NCBI RefSeq assembly: GCF_033807575.1
Contig: NC_084729.1
Location: 6,386,001 to 6,450,000 of the forward strand
Reading direction: 5' to 3'
Origin: Cydia pomonella
Taxonomy: Eukaryota > Arthropoda > Insecta > Lepidoptera > Tortricidae
Length of the DNA: 64,000 nt
Shown here: piece by piece, positions 63,367 to 64,000 of the stretch
Layout of the letters: every line of letters starts with the position of its first letter
How positions within the stretch are numbered: the stretch's first letter is position 1
Position numbers and translations under genes: made by a program
The notes under the pieces: generated by a model
What the model saw: the letters and a program-made list of their open reading frames with translations, nothing else
Told to the model about the DNA's origin: nothing
The model's database searches: none

Positions 63367-63419
63367 GTAACCTACCAGTGCCCGGTGTGCATTATAATGT
63401 GTGCGGTGTGTACTACCTA

Positions 63420-63497
63420 TAGAGAAGCCAGGCTCTACCAGTCCCCCCCGACATCAAACATGATATTGAACACATCAAGAGTCAGTAGGTTCAAGGT
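63420..63497 (+). pseudogene. BRD8: Partial BRD8 exon 5 duplicate in the next intron
   Basis: AGAGAAGCCAGGCTCTACC, then ATCAAACATGATATTGAACA and CACATCAAGAGTCAGTAGG match 63271-63345 at a 149-bp offset, with small gaps and an in-frame TAG. This is a non-functional tandem echo of the exon's 3' half. Confidence 0.75.
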
Positions 63498-64000
63498 AGA
63501 AGGAAATTATTTATGCAAACAATAATCAACATTTAGAGGAACTTTTTTTATATCTTTGTACCTCAAAAAACCGTTTTTCCTAACAACCTAGGTACTTGAA
63601 ATTCATCCTAAATTCAAAGCAAGGACCGGTCCGGTATCCCCTTCGAGGGTTTTGGAAGGGGTATTTCGTAAGGCTTTGCTTACCAAAGCCGTTGCTAACT
63701 AAAACCCTTTCATTTAGCTTTTTACACGCTTCATGATACGAGTAAGCTGATACACGCTCGTAAGCGCTAACGTCTTGAAGGGGTATCCAGAACGCTTATG
63801 CCATTTTCAACTTTCTCTTCGTAAGAATATAATCAAATATTGTTTATTTATGTTGAAAGCGAAGACCGACCTGGGTGTCCGCGCGTTGACAGCACAGGTG
63901 TCATAATTTTTCGAATTAGGAAGGGGATACCGTTTCATTTTAGCGTTATCTCTGAAAGGAAAACCCCTTTCTAGAGCTAAGTCAAATGAACGGGTAATAA
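63498..64000. other. Start of BRD8 intron 5
   Basis: Contains GGTATCCCCTTCGAGGGTTT and its partial inverse AAGGGGATACC near 63918-63930, suggesting a repeat with inverted ends. No exon is seen before the window ends. Confidence 0.4.

Overview
The window looks like insect, most probably lepidopteran, nuclear DNA. It is AT-rich, all genes are intron-split with GT-AG junctions, and it holds tRNA-derived SINEs, LINE tails ending in (AATA)n, hAT-, mariner- and piggyBac-type MITEs, a DIRS-type tyrosine-recombinase retrotransposon, a ZAD-C2H2 zinc-finger gene and a second polydactyl C2H2 gene. There is no bacterial-style operon, CRISPR array or virus. I assembled exons by eye from open frames, splice consensus and phase continuity; no search could be run.

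Left part (1-21 kb, minus strand): a gene for a secreted, Q/P-rich, EF-hand protein resembling MCFD2 (ER-Golgi cargo receptor partner). Five shared coding exons (20739 down to 16370) carry the signal peptide, a Gln/Pro-rich linker and EF-hand 1. Downstream, over 15 kb, lie five separate terminal exons (A 14006-14193, B 7405-7592, C 6532-6719, D 3100-3278, E 1574-1722). Each has its own acceptor in the same phase, a complete second EF-hand and its own stop codon. This looks like an array of mutually exclusive last exons swapping the second calcium site and C-terminus. The introns are full of MITEs, including four copies of one palindromic hAT-type element.

Middle (22.9-28.0 kb): an almost complete DIRS-like element on the minus strand (gag, RT-RNase H, tyrosine recombinase, inverted terminal repeats and an internal complementary region that matches both ends). 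At 30.4-32.6 kb (+) is a two-exon, 13-finger C2H2 gene with two different piggyBac-like MITEs in its intron.

Right part: a 14-exon ZAD-C2H2 gene on the minus strand (58244 down to 36526) assembles with perfect phase into 925 codons with 14 fingers. Its long last intron holds a LINE with an intact ORF2 and a Helitron-like tandem triplet. Head to head with it, starting at 59003 (+), is the 5' part of BRD8 (NuA4/TIP60 complex bromodomain protein); five exons are seen and the gene runs off the window.

The most unusual pattern is that exon 3' ends, together with their 5' splice sites, are tandemly duplicated into the following intron at five places in three genes: 108 bp x4-5 (MCFD2-like exon 3), 134 bp x5, 144 bp x6-7 and 126 bp x14 (ZAD gene exons 6, 10 and 13), and one diverged echo (BRD8 exon 5). 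The 126-bp array is nearly identical from copy to copy, stays open in frame and offers 14 identical potential donors.
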